9,738 nt of DNA from Frankiales bacterium (lineage in GTDB: Bacteria > Actinomycetota > Actinomycetes > Mycobacteriales > SCTD01): assembly GCA_025464915.1 (NCBI GenBank), contig JAODNF010000017.1, positions 1 to 9,738 on the forward strand, given 5' to 3'. Below the pieces are notes generated by a model that saw only the letters and a program-made list of their open reading frames with translations, was not told the origin of the DNA and did no database searches. A program made the position numbers and the translations under genes. This document shows, piece after piece, positions 1-6,522 of the stretch (position 1 is its first letter; each line of letters opens with the position of its first letter).

Positions 1-456
1 GTCCAGGGGCACCGACACGTAGAGGGTGCCGTCAGCGCCGTTGAGGCTGGCCGGCGTCTCGATGGTGCGCCACGAGGTGCTGCCGGAGGTGGCAGCGACC
101 GTGAAGGGGGTCAGTGCCTTGTGACCGGTCGACGGGAGCCGCGGGAGCGCCACGTCAGACCCGGTGGGAACGCGTGCCAGGACGCCGCCACCCGACGGCA
201 AGAAGGCGATGTCGACGGTCCCGAAGGCATCCGGGCGCGGTCCGTCGCCACGGCGGCCATACCCGTTGAGCAGCCCGTTGATGGCTCCCTCGTCGTGCAC
301 GGCGCTCTGGAGCTGCTGGTCCACGCGGTCGACGAGGTAGCCGCGCAGGGCCGTTGTCGCAGCCAGGCCGCTCACCGCGAGCCCGACGGCTGCCAGCAGC
401 ACCAGGGCGACGACCAGCTTGACCCGCAGCGGGGTGCGGGCCCAGGCCCCGGTCAA
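1..456 (-). CDS. Sensor histidine kinase, N-terminal part (cut by left window edge)
   Basis: This reading frame is open from a TTG at 456 to the window edge (152 codons). The TTG shares bases with the TGA of the upstream response regulator (TTGA overlap), so translational coupling is likely; no ATG, GTG or TTG lies just upstream in this frame. The visible protein starts LTGAWARTPLRVKLVVALVL. A short basic cytoplasmic stretch is followed by one membrane helix (about residues 13-35) and then an extracytoplasmic segment beginning RGYLVDRVDQQL. That is the usual N-terminus of actinobacterial OmpR-class sensor kinases, with a sensor domain between two membrane helices. The HAMP, His-box and ATPase domains would lie beyond position 1 and are not seen. 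The kinase role is inferred from this architecture and from its place directly after the regulator. The signal sensed cannot be told. A GTG at codon 19 is a less likely start because it would remove half the first helix. Confidence 0.85.
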   Translation of the reverse strand, partial: MTGAWARTPLRVKLVVALVLLAAVGLAVSGLAATTALRGYLVDRVDQQLQSAVHDEGAINGLLNGYGRRGDGPRPDAFGTVDIAFLPSGGGVLARVPTGSDVALPRLPSTGHKALTPFTVAATSGSTSWRTIETPASLNGADGTLYVSVPLD

Positions 457-1154
457 GACCGGGGGATGCGCATCACGTAGCCGACGCCGCGCAGGGTGTG
501 CAGCAGCCGGGGCTCAGTGGTGTCGACCTTGCGACGGAGGTACGAGACGTAGGACTCGACGACGTTCGCGTCGCCGCCGAAGTCGTAGTTCCACACGTGG
601 TCGAGGATCTGCGCCTTGGACAGCACCCGGCCGGTGTTCTGCATGAAGTAGCGCAGCAGCTTGAACTCGGTCGGGGACAGCTGCACGAGGGCGCCGTCCT
701 TCCAGACCTCGTGGGTGTCCTCGTCGAGCTCGATGTCCGCGAACGACAGGTGCTTCGCGGCGGCCGGCGACGCCGAGACCCGGCGGAGCACGGCGCGAAT
801 GCGGGCGACGACCTCCTCGAGGGAGAACGGCTTCGTGACGTAGTCGTCGCCCCCGAGGGTCAGGCCGGTCACCTTGTCCTCGGTCGCGTCCTTCGCGGTG
901 AGGAAGACCACGGGGGTGCGCACACCGTCCTGGCGCAGTCGGCGGACGACGCCGAAGCCGTCGAGGCCGGGCATCATCACGTCGAGGACGAGAAGGTCGG
1001 GCCGGAAGGTGCGCGCCTTGTCGACCGCCTCGAGGCCGCCGGCGGCGGTCTCGACCTCGAAGCCTGCGAACCGCAGGGACGCCGAGAGCAGCTCGACGAT
1101 GTTCGGCTCGTCGTCGACGACGAGCAGGCGGGCCTCGGGTGCAGTGGTGGTCAT
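453..1154 (-). CDS. OmpR/PhoB-family response regulator, mycobacterial PhoP-like
   Basis: This 233-residue transcription factor has a receiver domain (about residues 9-125) and a C-terminal winged-helix domain (about 135-231). The acidic pair is D14/D15, the phospho-acceptor is D58 in LLVLDVMMPG, the switch threonine is T86 and the conserved lysine is K108 in VTKPFSLEEVVAR. The effector domain carries LSPTEFKLLRYF, ILDHVWNYDFGGDANVVESY and a C-terminal LHTLRGVGYVMR hairpin. As recalled, these stretches match Mycobacterium tuberculosis PhoP closely, so it belongs to that subgroup; the name does not imply phosphate control here. It would be phosphorylated by the kinase encoded right after it. 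Its ATG overlaps the stop of the PAP2 gene (ATGA), and GGTGGAG just upstream can serve as ribosome binding site. Its targets are unknown; the divergent antiporter and the transporter cassette are natural candidates, but only by position. Confidence 0.97.
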   Translation of the reverse strand: MTTTAPEARLLVVDDEPNIVELLSASLRFAGFEVETAAGGLEAVDKARTFRPDLLVLDVMMPGLDGFGVVRRLRQDGVRTPVVFLTAKDATEDKVTGLTLGGDDYVTKPFSLEEVVARIRAVLRRVSASPAAAKHLSFADIELDEDTHEVWKDGALVQLSPTEFKLLRYFMQNTGRVLSKAQILDHVWNYDFGGDANVVESYVSYLRRKVDTTEPRLLHTLRGVGYVMRIPRS

Positions 1155-1870
1155 GACTCCACCTTCGTCCTCTCACCCTCGACGGCGGCTGCCGGAACGC
1201 TGGGAACTCGCTGTGAGACTGCCCAGGCCGCGAGGGTCGTGGCAACCCCCGCGACGACGTCGACGAGGTAGTGGTTGCCGGTGATGATGACGAACACGAC
1301 CGTGAGCAGCACGTGCAGCCAGCCGAGCACCCGCCAGCGCCCCGAGCGCGTCATCGCCGTCACGGTCAGCGCGACCCACACGGCCCAGGCGGTGTGGAGG
1401 GACGGCATCGAGCCGTACTCGTTCGGGTGCTGCACGGCTCCGTTGCCGGCCCCCCATGTCCCCGACTGCGCCACGACGTCGACGAACCCGCCGTCGGGGA
1501 GCAGCCGTGGCGGTGCGACCGGGTAGAGGAAGAACACGATCAGCCCGACGACGTTGCACAGCACGAGCGCGTTGCGGGCCCGCCGGTACACGTGCGGGAC
1601 CCACCACCAGCACACCAGCAGCGCCACCATCGTGACGTTGATGTGGGCCAGGTCGTAGTAGAGCGAGGCCGGGTCCTGCAGCCACCCGGTCCGGGCCAGC
1701 CAGTGGTCCGCGCGCAGCTCCAGGCCGCCGGGGGTGAGCCCGAGCATGGCCCGTCCGTGGGCGTAGGCGGTCGACGGCGAGGCGTGCGACTGGCCGGCCA
1801 CCAGGTCGTACACGACGAGCAGGACCGCCACCACGAGCAGCTCACCGACGAGCCGTGGCCGCTTCCTCAC
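1151..1870 (-). CDS. PAP2-superfamily membrane phosphatase/phosphotransferase (PAP2_3 / Aur1-like)
   Basis: This 239-residue multi-pass membrane protein has the PAP2 signature in the layout of the inositol-phosphotransferase-like group (PAP2_3). YPVAPPR is at residues 116-122, the PSLH box at 156-159 (H159) within EYGSMPSLHTAWAVW, and GNHYLVDVVAG at 198-208 (H200 nucleophile and D204). Hydrophobic helices lie near residues 8-22, 78-90, 101-117, 160-173, 184-197 and 203-218. Members hydrolyse or transfer phosphate groups on lipid or lipid-linked substrates at the membrane; the exact substrate cannot be read from the sequence. The start is GTG at 1870, with AGGATGG about nine bases upstream. 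It is the first gene of the minus-strand operon, and its TGA overlaps the regulator ATG by four bases, so it is co-translated with the two-component pair and may shape or report on the envelope signal they sense. Confidence 0.9.
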   Translation of the reverse strand: MRKRPRLVGELLVVAVLLVVYDLVAGQSHASPSTAYAHGRAMLGLTPGGLELRADHWLARTGWLQDPASLYYDLAHINVTMVALLVCWWWVPHVYRRARNALVLCNVVGLIVFFLYPVAPPRLLPDGGFVDVVAQSGTWGAGNGAVQHPNEYGSMPSLHTAWAVWVALTVTAMTRSGRWRVLGWLHVLLTVVFVIITGNHYLVDVVAGVATTLAAWAVSQRVPSVPAAAVEGERTKVES

Positions 1871-1911
1871 CGAGCCATCCTGCCAAAGGGCGCTCCTGAC
1901 AGGATGGATCG
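1871..1911. promoter_or_regulatory. 41-base divergent intergenic region with 8-bp inverted repeat
   Basis: The PAP2 gene (leftward) and the antiporter (rightward) start only 41 bases apart. Two perfect 8-base arms, CCATCCTG (1875-1882) and CAGGATGG (1900-1907), are separated by 17 bases. Each arm supplies an AGGA Shine-Dalgarno core to one of the divergent genes, which may by itself explain the symmetry. No confident -10/-35 pair is visible, so promoters either fill this gap back to back or lie inside the opposite gene. An operator role for the repeat is possible but unproven. Confidence 0.5.
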
Positions 1912-3399
1912 ATGGACCACGCCGTCGATCTCGCGCTCCTCGCGGGATGTGGACTGCTCCTGGTCGCGGTCCTCGCGGTGCGCGTCAGCAGCCGCACCGG
2001 CGTACCTGCCCTGCTCGTGTACCTCGCGCTCGGGCTCGCGCTCGGCGAGGCCGGGTTCGGCATCCGGTTCGAGAACTACGACCTGACCGGCGAGATCGGC
2101 CTGGTGGCCCTCGCCGTCATCCTGGCGGAGGGCGGCCTCACGACCCGCTGGTCGCAGGTGCGGGAGGCCGCCCCGATCGCCGCGGTGCTGTCCACGCTGG
2201 GGGTCCTCGTCAGCGTCGCCGTCGTGTCCGGCGCGACCGTCCTGCTCCTGGGCACGTCGTGGCGCACCGCGCTCCTGCTCGGTGCCGCGGTCGCCTCCAC
2301 CGACGCCGCCGCCGTCTTCAGCGTGCTCCGTCGGCTGCCCCTGAAGAGCCGGCTGGGCCGGCTGCTGGAGGCGGAGTCCGGCCTCAACGACGCGCCGACC
2401 GTCGTGCTCGTCAGCCTCGCCAGCTCCGACTCGTGGGCCAGCACCACGCCGTGGGAGGTGCTGGGCCTGGTCGCGTACGAGCTGGCCGCGGGTCTCGCGA
2501 TCGGCCTCGCCATCGGGTGGGTCGGCCGGGTCACGCTGGGCCGGCTGGCGCTCCCGAGCGCCGGCCTGTACCCGCTGGCCACGGTGGCCCTGGTCCTGCT
2601 CAGCTTCGGCGCCGCGGGGATCCTGCGCGCCAGCGGCTTCCTGGCCGTGTACGTCGCGGGCATCGTCATCGCGAGCTCCCGGCTGCCGCACCGCCGGGCC
2701 GTGCTCGGGTTCGCGACCAGCCTGGCGCTGCTCGCCGAGCTCGGGCTGTTCGTGCTGCTGGGCCTGCTCGCCAGCCCGGAGCGGCTCGTGAACGCCCTCC
2801 CGACGGCGCTCGTCGTCGGAGCGGCGGCCCTGCTCGTCGCCCGACCGCTGGCCGTGCTGGTCAGCACGACACCGTTCCGCCTACCCCTGCGGGAGCAGGC
2901 GTTCCTGGCGTGGGCGGGCCTTCGCGGGGCCGTTCCGATCGTCCTCGCGATCGTCCCCGTCACGCAGCACGTGCCGGGTGCCACGGACGTGCTCGACGTC
3001 GTCTTCGTGCTGGTCGTCGTCTACACCCTGCTGCAGGCGCCGACGCTGCCCTGGGTCGGCCGGAGGCTGGGCGTCGTGGAGGACGACGCGACCCAGGACC
3101 TCGAGGTCGAGGCGGCCCCCCTGGAGACGGTCGGCGCCGACCTCCTGCAGATCGGCGTCCGGCAGGGCAGCCAGCTCCACGGCGTGTACGTGGATGAGCT
3201 CCGCCTCCCTCCGGGGGCGGTGCTCAGCCTCATCGTCCGAGGCAAGGAGGGCCTGGTCCCGACGCGGGACACCCGGCTCGAGCACGGGGACGAGCTGCTC
3301 ATCGTCGCGACGACCGAGAGTCGGCAGGCCGCCGAGGAGCGGCTGCGGGCCGTGAGCCGCGACGGAAAGCTGGCCCGCTGGTACGCGCCGAACGCCTGA
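1912..3399 (+). CDS. CPA1-family cation/proton antiporter with C-terminal RCK_C (TrkA_C) domain, NhaP2/CvrA-like
   Basis: This is a 495-residue secondary transporter that would exchange K+ or Na+ for H+ across the cytoplasmic membrane. Residues 1 to about 385 are a chain of hydrophobic helices (Na+/H+ exchanger fold). Key sites are AVASTDAAAVFSVLRRLPL, with D131 in the conserved helix-4 position, and AESGLNDAPTVVLV with the N159-D160 pair typical of electroneutral CPA1 exchangers. A later helix holds FLAWAGLRGAVPIVLAI. The last hundred residues are soluble and fit an RCK_C domain (about 400-488), including LPPGAVLSLIVRGKEGLVPTR and LEHGDELLIVATT; such domains usually bind nucleotide or ion ligands that gate transport. 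This domain order matches K+/H+ antiporters of the NhaP2/CvrA type, but the ion cannot be proven from sequence. The ATG at 1912 has AGGA seven bases upstream. It diverges from the two-component operon. Confidence 0.93.
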   Translation: MDHAVDLALLAGCGLLLVAVLAVRVSSRTGVPALLVYLALGLALGEAGFGIRFENYDLTGEIGLVALAVILAEGGLTTRWSQVREAAPIAAVLSTLGVLVSVAVVSGATVLLLGTSWRTALLLGAAVASTDAAAVFSVLRRLPLKSRLGRLLEAESGLNDAPTVVLVSLASSDSWASTTPWEVLGLVAYELAAGLAIGLAIGWVGRVTLGRLALPSAGLYPLATVALVLLSFGAAGILRASGFLAVYVAGIVIASSRLPHRRAVLGFATSLALLAELGLFVLLGLLASPERLVNALPTALVVGAAALLVARPLAVLVSTTPFRLPLREQAFLAWAGLRGAVPIVLAIVPVTQHVPGATDVLDVVFVLVVVYTLLQAPTLPWVGRRLGVVEDDATQDLEVEAAPLETVGADLLQIGVRQGSQLHGVYVDELRLPPGAVLSLIVRGKEGLVPTRDTRLEHGDELLIVATTESRQAAEERLRAVSRDGKLARWYAPNA

Positions 3400-3422
3400 C
3401 TGCCAGGCACTCCACAGGTTCA

Positions 3423-3440
3423 CCTGAGAACCCTCTCAGG
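3423..3440. promoter_or_regulatory. Perfect 7-bp hairpin/inverted repeat ahead of the exporter cassette
   Basis: CCTGAGA (3423-3429) and TCTCAGG (3434-3440) form a perfect stem with a four-base loop. Outside it, GTT (3418-3420) and AAC (3441-3443) could extend the stem across a two-base bulge. It lies in the only sizeable gap between the antiporter stop and the adaptor start, 22 bases before the GTG. No run of T follows, so a classical intrinsic terminator is not well supported. It could be an operator for the cassette or a weak or factor-assisted terminator for the antiporter. No clear -10/-35 pair was recognised in the 63-base gap. Confidence 0.5.
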
Positions 3441-3462
3441 AACGGTCACCAGGCTCCCTCGG

Positions 3463-4602
3463 GTGAGCAGACGACGGTGGTTTGTCCTGGCTGTGACCCT
3501 GGCGCTCCTGGGCGGCGGAGGAGGTGCCGCTTACGCCCTGAGCCGTGGCTCGTCGACCGCCGCCTCGGCCGCGACGGTCATCACGTCGACCGTGACGACC
3601 GGGACCGTGCAGTCGACGGTCTCCGCGACGGGCACGATCGAGCCCAAGCAGGAGGAGGACCTGGCGTTCTCCGTCAGTGGCACCGTCACCAGCCTGTCGG
3701 CGGAGGTCGGTCAGAAGGTGACCAAGGGCGCCGTCCTCGCCACGGTCGGGACGACGACGCTGCAGTCCGCGGTCGACACGGCGCAGGCGGCGGTGACGGC
3801 GGCCGAGCAGGAGCTCTCGTCGCTGTCGGGGACCTCCGACACCCAGGTCAGTGCCGCCGAGGCGCAGCTCGCGTCGGCCAGGACCGACCTCGTCAACGCG
3901 AAGGACGACCTCGCGGCCGCCTCGCTGACCGCGCCGTTCAGCGGCACGGTCGCCGCCGTCAGCATGGCCGTCGGCGACGTGGTCGGGAGCGGGAGCTCGT
4001 CGCCGAGCAGCAACGGCGCCTCGAGCAGCAGCGACAGCATCACGCTGATCTCCACCAGCGCCTGGGTCGTCGACGCCAGCGTCGGCAGCGCTGACCTCGC
4101 CCAGCTCACGAAGGGCATGCAGGCCCAGATCACGCCGAGCGGCGCGACCGACAGGGTCTTCGGCACCGTCAGCTCCATCGGCATCGTGGCCGACACCAGC
4201 AGCGGCTCCACGGCGACCTTCCCGGTGGTCATCGCGGTGACCGGCTCCCCGACCGGTCTGTACGCCGGGGGGAGCGCCGACGTCAGCTTCATCGTCAAGC
4301 AGCTCACCAACGTGCTCACGGTCCCTACGGCAGCGGTCAGCACCGTCAACGGCCAGACCGTCGTCTACCGGCAGGTGAGCGGCAAGAAGGTCAAGACGGT
4401 CGTCACCCTCGGCGAGTCCCTCGGCGCGTCCACCGTCGTGACGAAGGGCCTCAAGGACGGGGACGTCATCGAGATCACCTTCACCCGCCCGACCGGTCAG
4501 CGCCGGACGGGGACGACCGGCACCAGCGGCGGCGGCACCCGAGGCGGTTTCCAGGGGCCACCGGGCGGGTTCACCCAGCAGTTCGGTGGGGCGGGCCAGT
4601 GA
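3463..4602 (+). CDS. MacA-like efflux adaptor (HlyD/membrane fusion protein family), first copy
   Basis: This 379-residue membrane-tethered adaptor belongs to an ABC exporter. RRR followed by a hydrophobic helix (residues 6-26) anchors it, with the rest outside. A lipoyl-like half (about 52-98, including ATGTIEPKQEEDLAFSVSG and VGQKVTKGAVLATV) leads into a short helical hairpin (about 99-150) and the second lipoyl half (LTAPFSGTVAAVSMAVGDVV, 155-174). Then come a Ser-rich loop (176-191), a beta-barrel (about 198-278), a membrane-proximal domain (about 283-340) and a Gly/Phe-rich tail (RGGFQGPPGGF, FGGAG). Family members link a MacB-type permease to the outer envelope; with no outer membrane expected here, it probably acts in the cell wall space. 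The start is GTG with only a weak AGG upstream and no in-frame alternative in the gap. Its TGA overlaps the ATPase GTG by four bases. Confidence 0.92.
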   Translation: MSRRRWFVLAVTLALLGGGGGAAYALSRGSSTAASAATVITSTVTTGTVQSTVSATGTIEPKQEEDLAFSVSGTVTSLSAEVGQKVTKGAVLATVGTTTLQSAVDTAQAAVTAAEQELSSLSGTSDTQVSAAEAQLASARTDLVNAKDDLAAASLTAPFSGTVAAVSMAVGDVVGSGSSSPSSNGASSSSDSITLISTSAWVVDASVGSADLAQLTKGMQAQITPSGATDRVFGTVSSIGIVADTSSGSTATFPVVIAVTGSPTGLYAGGSADVSFIVKQLTNVLTVPTAAVSTVNGQTVVYRQVSGKKVKTVVTLGESLGASTVVTKGLKDGDVIEITFTRPTGQRRTGTTGTSGGGTRGGFQGPPGGFTQQFGGAGQ

Positions 4603-5282
4603 CGACGACGCTGCAGCTCACCGACGTCCGCAAGACCTACAGCTCCGGGCACCTCGAGGTCGAGGCGCTGCGCGGCATCACCATGTCGGTCGACGAGGGC
4701 GAGTACGTCGCCGTCATGGGGCCGTCCGGCTCCGGCAAGTCGACCCTCATGCACATCCTCGGGTGCCTCGACGTGCCGACCGGGGGGACCTACGAGCTGG
4801 CAGGTACGGACGTGAGCCGCATGACCGAGGCGGAGCTGGCCGAGGTCCGCAACCGTCGCATCGGCTTCGTCTTCCAGGGCTTCAACCTGTTGCCGTCGAT
4901 GCCCGCGTGGCGCAACGTCGAGCTGCCGCTCGTCTACGCCGGAGTGCACCGCGACGAGCGGCGCCGGCGGGCCATCGCGGCCCTGGAGAAGGTCGGCCTC
5001 GGCGACCGCGTCGCCCACAGGCCGGGCGAGCTGTCCGGCGGTCAGCAGCAGCGGGTCGCCGTGGCGCGTGCCCTCGTCACCGATCCAGCGCTGATCCTCG
5101 CCGACGAGCCGACCGGCAACCTCGACAGCAGGTCGAGCGCCGACGTGCTGGCGCTGTTCGCCGAGCTCCACGAGAGCGGCCGCACCGTCATGCTCATCAC
5201 GCACGAACCCGAGGTTGCCGCCGCAGCGCAGCGGGTCGTCCGGATCCGCGACGGCCTGATCGATCAGCGGGTGGCGGCGTGA
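4599..5282 (+). CDS. MacB/LolD-type ABC transporter ATP-binding protein
   Basis: This 227-residue cytoplasmic ATPase would drive the exporter. All motifs are intact: Walker A GPSGSGKST (41-49), Q-loop VFQGFNLLP (91-99), signature LSGGQQQRVAVARAL (145-159), Walker B LILADEP with catalytic E170, D-loop GNLDSRS, and the H-loop histidine H202 in LITHEPE. FNLLP after the Q-loop and PTGNLDS after Walker B are characteristic of the MacB/LolD/FtsE group that pairs with FtsX-fold permeases. Length is normal for a stand-alone subunit; unlike Escherichia coli MacB, ATPase and permease are separate proteins here. The GTG start overlaps the adaptor stop (GTGA), and its own TGA overlaps the permease GTG in the same way, so three subunits are translationally coupled. 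Confidence 0.97.
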   Translation: MTTTLQLTDVRKTYSSGHLEVEALRGITMSVDEGEYVAVMGPSGSGKSTLMHILGCLDVPTGGTYELAGTDVSRMTEAELAEVRNRRIGFVFQGFNLLPSMPAWRNVELPLVYAGVHRDERRRRAIAALEKVGLGDRVAHRPGELSGGQQQRVAVARALVTDPALILADEPTGNLDSRSSADVLALFAELHESGRTVMLITHEPEVAAAAQRVVRIRDGLIDQRVAA

Positions 5283-6508
5283 ACCTCGTCGAGACCTTTC
5301 GCACGGCCCTCGAGGCCATCCGGTCGCACCGCCTCCGGTCGACCCTGACGATGCTCGGCATCCTCATCGGCATCGCCGCGGTCATCCTCACCGTCGGTCT
5401 CGGTCAGGGCGCGCAGGTGCAGGTGCGCGAGGAGATCAGCAAGCTCGGCAGCAACCTGCTGATCGTCCAGCCCGGCTCCGCGACCAGCACCACCGGCGTC
5501 CGCGGCGGTCGCGGGAGCTCCTCGACGCTCACCGTCGAGGACGCGGAGGCCTTGCAGAGCAAGGAGGTGGCGCCGGACGTCAAGCGCGTCGCAGCGGTCT
5601 CCTCCACGAGCACCTCGCTGACGGCGGGGACGACGAACTGGACCACGACGGTCAACGGCACGACGCCCGACTGGGAGCAGGTCCGCGCCCGGTCGCTGTC
5701 AGCAGGTCGCTTCATCGCGCAGGCCGACGTCGACGACGCACGACCGGTCGTCGTGCTCGGGGCCGACACGGTCGCCGAGCTCTTCACGCGCGGCCAGGCC
5801 GTCGGGCAGACGGTGACCATCAACGGCTCGACGTTCACGGTCATCGGCGTGCTCAAAGCGATCGGGAGCTCGAGCGACACGAGCGACGACGACCTGGCCG
5901 TCGTACCCCGCACGACGTACGCCGCCCGCGTCTCCACCGGGGGCCTTCGGCTGTCGGTGAGCACCATCTACCTCGAGGCGCAGTCGCAGGGGGCCCTATC
6001 GGCGGCCTACCAGGAGGCCAACGCGCTCCTGCTGACCCGCCACGGCGTCGCGGCGGCGAGCGCGGACTTCTCCATCACGAGTCAGCAGTCGCTGCTCAAG
6101 ACGGCGACGTCCACCGACCAGACGCTGACGATCCTGCTCGGCGGCGTCGCCGGGATCAGCCTGCTCGTGGGCGGCATCGGCGTCATGAACATCATGCTCG
6201 TCAGCGTCACCGAGCGGGTCCGCGAGATCGGCCTGCGCAAGGCGCTGGGGGCCACACCCTCAGCGGTGCGCCGGCAGTTCCTCGTCGAGGCCAGCTCGCT
6301 CGGCGCGACCGGTGGCCTGCTCGGGCTGGGCCTCGGTGTGGTCGGAGCGCTGGTGCTGCCGCACTGGCTCGACCAGCCCGTGACGATCTCGCCGCTCGCC
6401 GCCGTCGGCGCTGTCGTCGTCGCGCTCGCCATCGGCATCACCGCCGGTGTCTACCCCGCCGGCAGAGCAGCCCGGCTCGCCCCCATCGACGCCCTCCGCA
6501 ACGACTAG
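5279..6508 (+). CDS. MacB-like ABC transporter permease (MacB_PCD + FtsX domains)
   Basis: This 409-residue inner-membrane subunit has the four-helix MacB topology. The first helix is at about residues 22-43 (MLGILIGIAAVILTVGLGQG), after an amphipathic N-terminus with HRLRSTLT. A large extracytoplasmic MacB_PCD domain (about 45-283) follows, with LGSNLLIVQPG and ADTVAELF. Three C-terminal helices form the FtsX core at about 285-308 (LVGGIGVMNIMLVSV), 337-360 and 373-393, and the C-terminus is the family-typical VYPAGRAARLAPIDALRND. The cytoplasmic coupling segment VREIGLRKALGATPSAVRRQF (from 314) contacts the ATPase. A long plus-strand open frame runs in from 4586, but the true start is GTG at 5279, which overlaps the ATPase stop and gives the normal MacB N-terminus. 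It works with the preceding ATPase and one or both adaptors. The substrate is unknown. Confidence 0.95.
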   Translation: MNLVETFRTALEAIRSHRLRSTLTMLGILIGIAAVILTVGLGQGAQVQVREEISKLGSNLLIVQPGSATSTTGVRGGRGSSSTLTVEDAEALQSKEVAPDVKRVAAVSSTSTSLTAGTTNWTTTVNGTTPDWEQVRARSLSAGRFIAQADVDDARPVVVLGADTVAELFTRGQAVGQTVTINGSTFTVIGVLKAIGSSSDTSDDDLAVVPRTTYAARVSTGGLRLSVSTIYLEAQSQGALSAAYQEANALLLTRHGVAAASADFSITSQQSLLKTATSTDQTLTILLGGVAGISLLVGGIGVMNIMLVSVTERVREIGLRKALGATPSAVRRQFLVEASSLGATGGLLGLGLGVVGALVLPHWLDQPVTISPLAAVGAVVVALAIGITAGVYPAGRAARLAPIDALRND

Positions 6509-6522
6509 CAGGAGCCCCTCAC

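Noticed and set aside
498..1271. Plus-strand frames opposite the response regulator (also 121-480 and 874-1284)
   Set aside because: They are antisense shadows; the minus-strand genes there are confirmed by catalytic residues and stop/start overlaps.
1867..2691. Minus-strand open frame overlapping the antiporter
   Set aside because: Its composition is dominated by R, G, Q, D and A with no hydrophobic core. It overlaps the well-supported antiporter and the PAP2 start.
1947..3197. 416-codon plus-strand frame inside the antiporter
   Set aside because: It is an out-of-phase shadow, very Arg/Pro-rich and without motifs. The antiporter frame has intact CPA1 and RCK_C features.
3397..3415. Short GCC/GGC palindrome after the antiporter stop
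   Set aside because: The arms are only three bases, expected by chance in GC-rich DNA.
4586..5278. Upstream extension of the permease reading frame into the ATPase gene
   Set aside because: The translation before 5279 is low-complexity Arg-rich sequence, a shadow of the ATPase. The GTG at 5279 gives the conserved permease N-terminus, so this is not a fused ATPase-permease.
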